DNA of 14,787 bases from an uncultured bacterium (lineage in GTDB: Bacteria > Patescibacteriota > Minisyncoccia > Phycocordibacterales > PALSA-1337): assembly GCA_903876465.1 (NCBI GenBank), contig CAIRAF010000073.1:1-14787 (forward strand), given 5' to 3'. Within the stretch, counting starts at the first letter, position 1; every line of letters begins with the position of its first letter. The position numbers and the translations under genes were made by a program. Positions 13,822 to 14,787 of this stretch are shown here, one piece after another. The notes under the pieces are model-generated. The model had not been told where the DNA came from. It searched no databases and saw only the letters and a program-made list of their open reading frames with translations.

Positions 13822-14019
13822 TTAGTCGGAGCCCGTTTCTTCGTCTGGTCTCGCAAAAATGTACACGCGACCTTCAGAAGGATAAACTATCTGACCTTTT
13901 TCCTCCCCTTGGAGATGATCCTTAGCCTGGATTATATTCCCCGACAAAGCACTTAAATCAATACCTGCGCTTGGGGGCGAACCGGGAGTTACTCTGCAAC
14001 GTCTAGCTGTAGCACTCAT
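13822..14019 (-). CDS. Possible 65-aa protein, unknown function
   Basis: I do not recognise this frame. The N-terminal third is rich in Arg, Pro, Ser and Ala (RRCRVTPGSPPSAG); the rest (GQIVYPSEGRVYIFARPDEE) looks like a small beta-containing domain with an acidic end. There is no Shine-Dalgarno sequence, but a TATAAA (14038-14033) would place the start about 7 nt before the ATG, giving a near-leaderless transcript like others in this window. The 3' region has a 63-nt inverted repeat and then an intrinsic terminator, so a minus-strand transcript of about 320 nt is likely. The frame could also be incidental within a non-coding RNA. Confidence 0.5.
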   Translation of the reverse strand: MSATARRCRVTPGSPPSAGIDLSALSGNIIQAKDHLQGEEKGQIVYPSEGRVYIFARPDEETGSD

Positions 14020-14086
14020 AATTTTGTGTGGTTTTATAATGAACTGCTTTTGTTCTCACTCCACCCGTCTAACGGCTTGGATAAAC

Positions 14087-14122
14087 AAAACGGACTCCCT
14101 TCTTTCGTTGGGAGCCCGTTTT
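14087..14122 (-). terminator. Intrinsic terminator downstream of the transketolase gene
   Basis: AAAACGG-A-CTCCC (14087-14099) pairs with GGGAG-C-CCGTTTT (14110-14122), with one A-C mismatch and a 10-nt loop. T-runs on both strands make it possibly bidirectional. On the minus strand it ends the transketolase transcript and any 27-aa frame after it. Confidence 0.82.
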
Positions 14123-14143
14123 TGTAGCTAATCTCGAGATTCG

Positions 14144-14227
14144 TTACAAAGGCTGGCTTCCAACAACACCCGCGTAAAATAGCACGGATGATGTCATGAG
14201 GACGGTCTTTGTAATGATTGATTTCAT
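14144..14227 (-). CDS. Possible 27-aa hydrophobic small protein
   Basis: The frame starts at ATG 14227 and ends at TAA 14144-14146: MKSIITKTVLMTSSVLFYAG followed by VVGSQPL. Basic residues lead a hydrophobic stretch, as in a signal peptide or a one-helix membrane peptide. It begins 20 nt after the transketolase stop, with a weak AGGTG about 13 nt upstream, and it is followed by the terminator at 14087-14122, so it would be co-transcribed with transketolase. It is too short for coding statistics, so it may be chance. Confidence 0.3.
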   Translation of the reverse strand: MKSIITKTVLMTSSVLFYAGVVGSQPL

Positions 14228-14247
14228 ATGTTTATAGTAGCACCTAG

Positions 14248-14787
14248 TTAATTCTTCTTCAAGATGGCTTTCATTGAGGCTGTGTATATCTCGTTTTCAC
14301 CCATTCCATAGTGCTCTATAAGATCATCTGGCGTACCTGACTGGCCAAACTGATCTCTAACACCAATAAATTCAATATGTACTGGATAGTTATTTGCGAG
14401 GCATTCAGCAACCGCTGAGCCCATTCCGCCGTGAATCTGATGCTCTTCTACAGTGACAATAGAACCTGCATCACGAGCAAGTTTAATAATTGTATTTTCA
14501 TCCAATGGCTTGATTGTCGATAAATTTACTACAGCAACTCTCTTTCCTTCTTTGTCTAATTTCTTTGCAACTTTAATAGCTTTATGAAGAAGTGCGCCTG
14601 TGACAATGATACCAACGTCGAGTTTTGTGTCCTTACTTCCAGATTTTCTAGTATCAAAAAATATATGAGCTTTCCCTATTTCAAATGGTGTTTCGTCAGT
14701 GGTAATAATAGGTGTCTTCTCACGTGCTAAACGAATATAGGTCGGTGAATCAGTCTTGGACGATGCAATTGTTGCTTTACGAGCTTC
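14248..14787 (-). CDS. tkt: Transketolase C-terminal part (partial at window edge)
   Basis: Transketolase moves two-carbon units between sugar phosphates in the non-oxidative pentose phosphate pathway, using thiamine diphosphate. The visible 179 codons run in frame from the window edge to TAA 14248-14250. They include the end of the Pyr-binding domain (SPTYIRLAREKTP) and the C-terminal domain (KLDVGIIVTGALLHKAIKVA, VAVVNLSTIKPLDENTI, VTVEEHQIHGGMGSAVAE, FGQSGTPDDLIEHYG). The IRLAREKTP and FGQSGTPDDL segments favour transketolase over DXS. In many small-genome bacteria transketolase is split into N- and C-terminal subunits; whether that holds here cannot be seen, because the upstream part lies outside the window. 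Confidence 0.9.
   Translation of the reverse strand, partial: EARKATIASSKTDSPTYIRLAREKTPIITTDETPFEIGKAHIFFDTRKSGSKDTKLDVGIIVTGALLHKAIKVAKKLDKEGKRVAVVNLSTIKPLDENTIIKLARDAGSIVTVEEHQIHGGMGSAVAECLANNYPVHIEFIGVRDQFGQSGTPDDLIEHYGMGENEIYTASMKAILKKN

Noticed and set aside
14248..14787. 1-deoxyxylulose-5-phosphate synthase instead of transketolase
   Set aside because: The segments IRLAREKTP, VEEHQIHGGMGSA and FGQSGTPDDL fit the transketolase C-terminal subunit better.
1..14787. CRISPR array, insertion sequence or prophage genes
   Set aside because: No regularly spaced direct repeats, transposase or integrase motifs, or terminal repeats were seen.

Overview
The window looks like part of a Candidate Phyla Radiation genome (Patescibacteria, most likely a parcubacterial lineage). 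The evidence is indirect: streamlined housekeeping proteins (a threonyl-tRNA synthetase without its TGS domain, a DnaE without the far C-terminal region), a small one-TM protein and a PKD-repeat surface protein of the kind I associate with that group, tRNA genes without encoded CCA, many near-leaderless promoters and standard stop codons. I could not run a database search, so the lineage is an inference.

Layout. Positions 1-514 hold inverted repeats able to form strong hairpins, a possible 50-aa small protein (259-411) and a terminator (436-455). From 4064 down to 515 a minus-strand operon carries uvrB, a 273-aa protein with a canonical HEPN RNase motif and an unrecognised 218-aa partner. The uvrB leader has a consensus promoter followed by an intrinsic terminator, so it makes a small RNA, attenuates uvrB, or both. 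Divergent from it is a DUF456-type membrane protein (4320-4799). rnhB (RNase HII) is on the minus strand at 4899-5531. From 5858 to 10912 the plus strand carries dnaE and thrS. Between 10928 and 13541 three minus-strand protein genes (an unknown 208-aa protein, a signal-peptide/PKD-repeat/TM surface protein and a small membrane protein) surround tRNA-Phe(GAA). tRNA-Arg(CCU) follows on the plus strand. The right end has a small minus-strand unit with a 65-aa ORF and strong 3' hairpins, a 27-aa hydrophobic ORF, and the C-terminal part of a transketolase running off the edge.

The most unusual feature is at 5562-5788, minus strand, between rnhB and dnaE. A roughly 227-nt stretch has its own consensus promoter (TTGACG-16-TATAGT) and a strong intrinsic terminator (11-bp stem, six Ts), and encodes an RNA whose interior is unmistakably related to the 5' domain of bacterial 16S rRNA (the TGAGTAATACG region through helix 11/12), with the variable helices shortened. 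It is far too short to be a ribosomal RNA. I interpret it as a free-standing 16S-derived small RNA. Its promoter lies back to back with a candidate leaderless dnaE promoter, and its terminator sits about 30 nt upstream of the rnhB start codon.

Functionally the window is mostly information processing: replication (dnaE), primer and ribonucleotide removal (rnhB), excision repair (uvrB), tRNA charging (thrS), two tRNAs and carbon metabolism (transketolase). The accessory elements are the HEPN pair, the 16S-like RNA and the surface protein.
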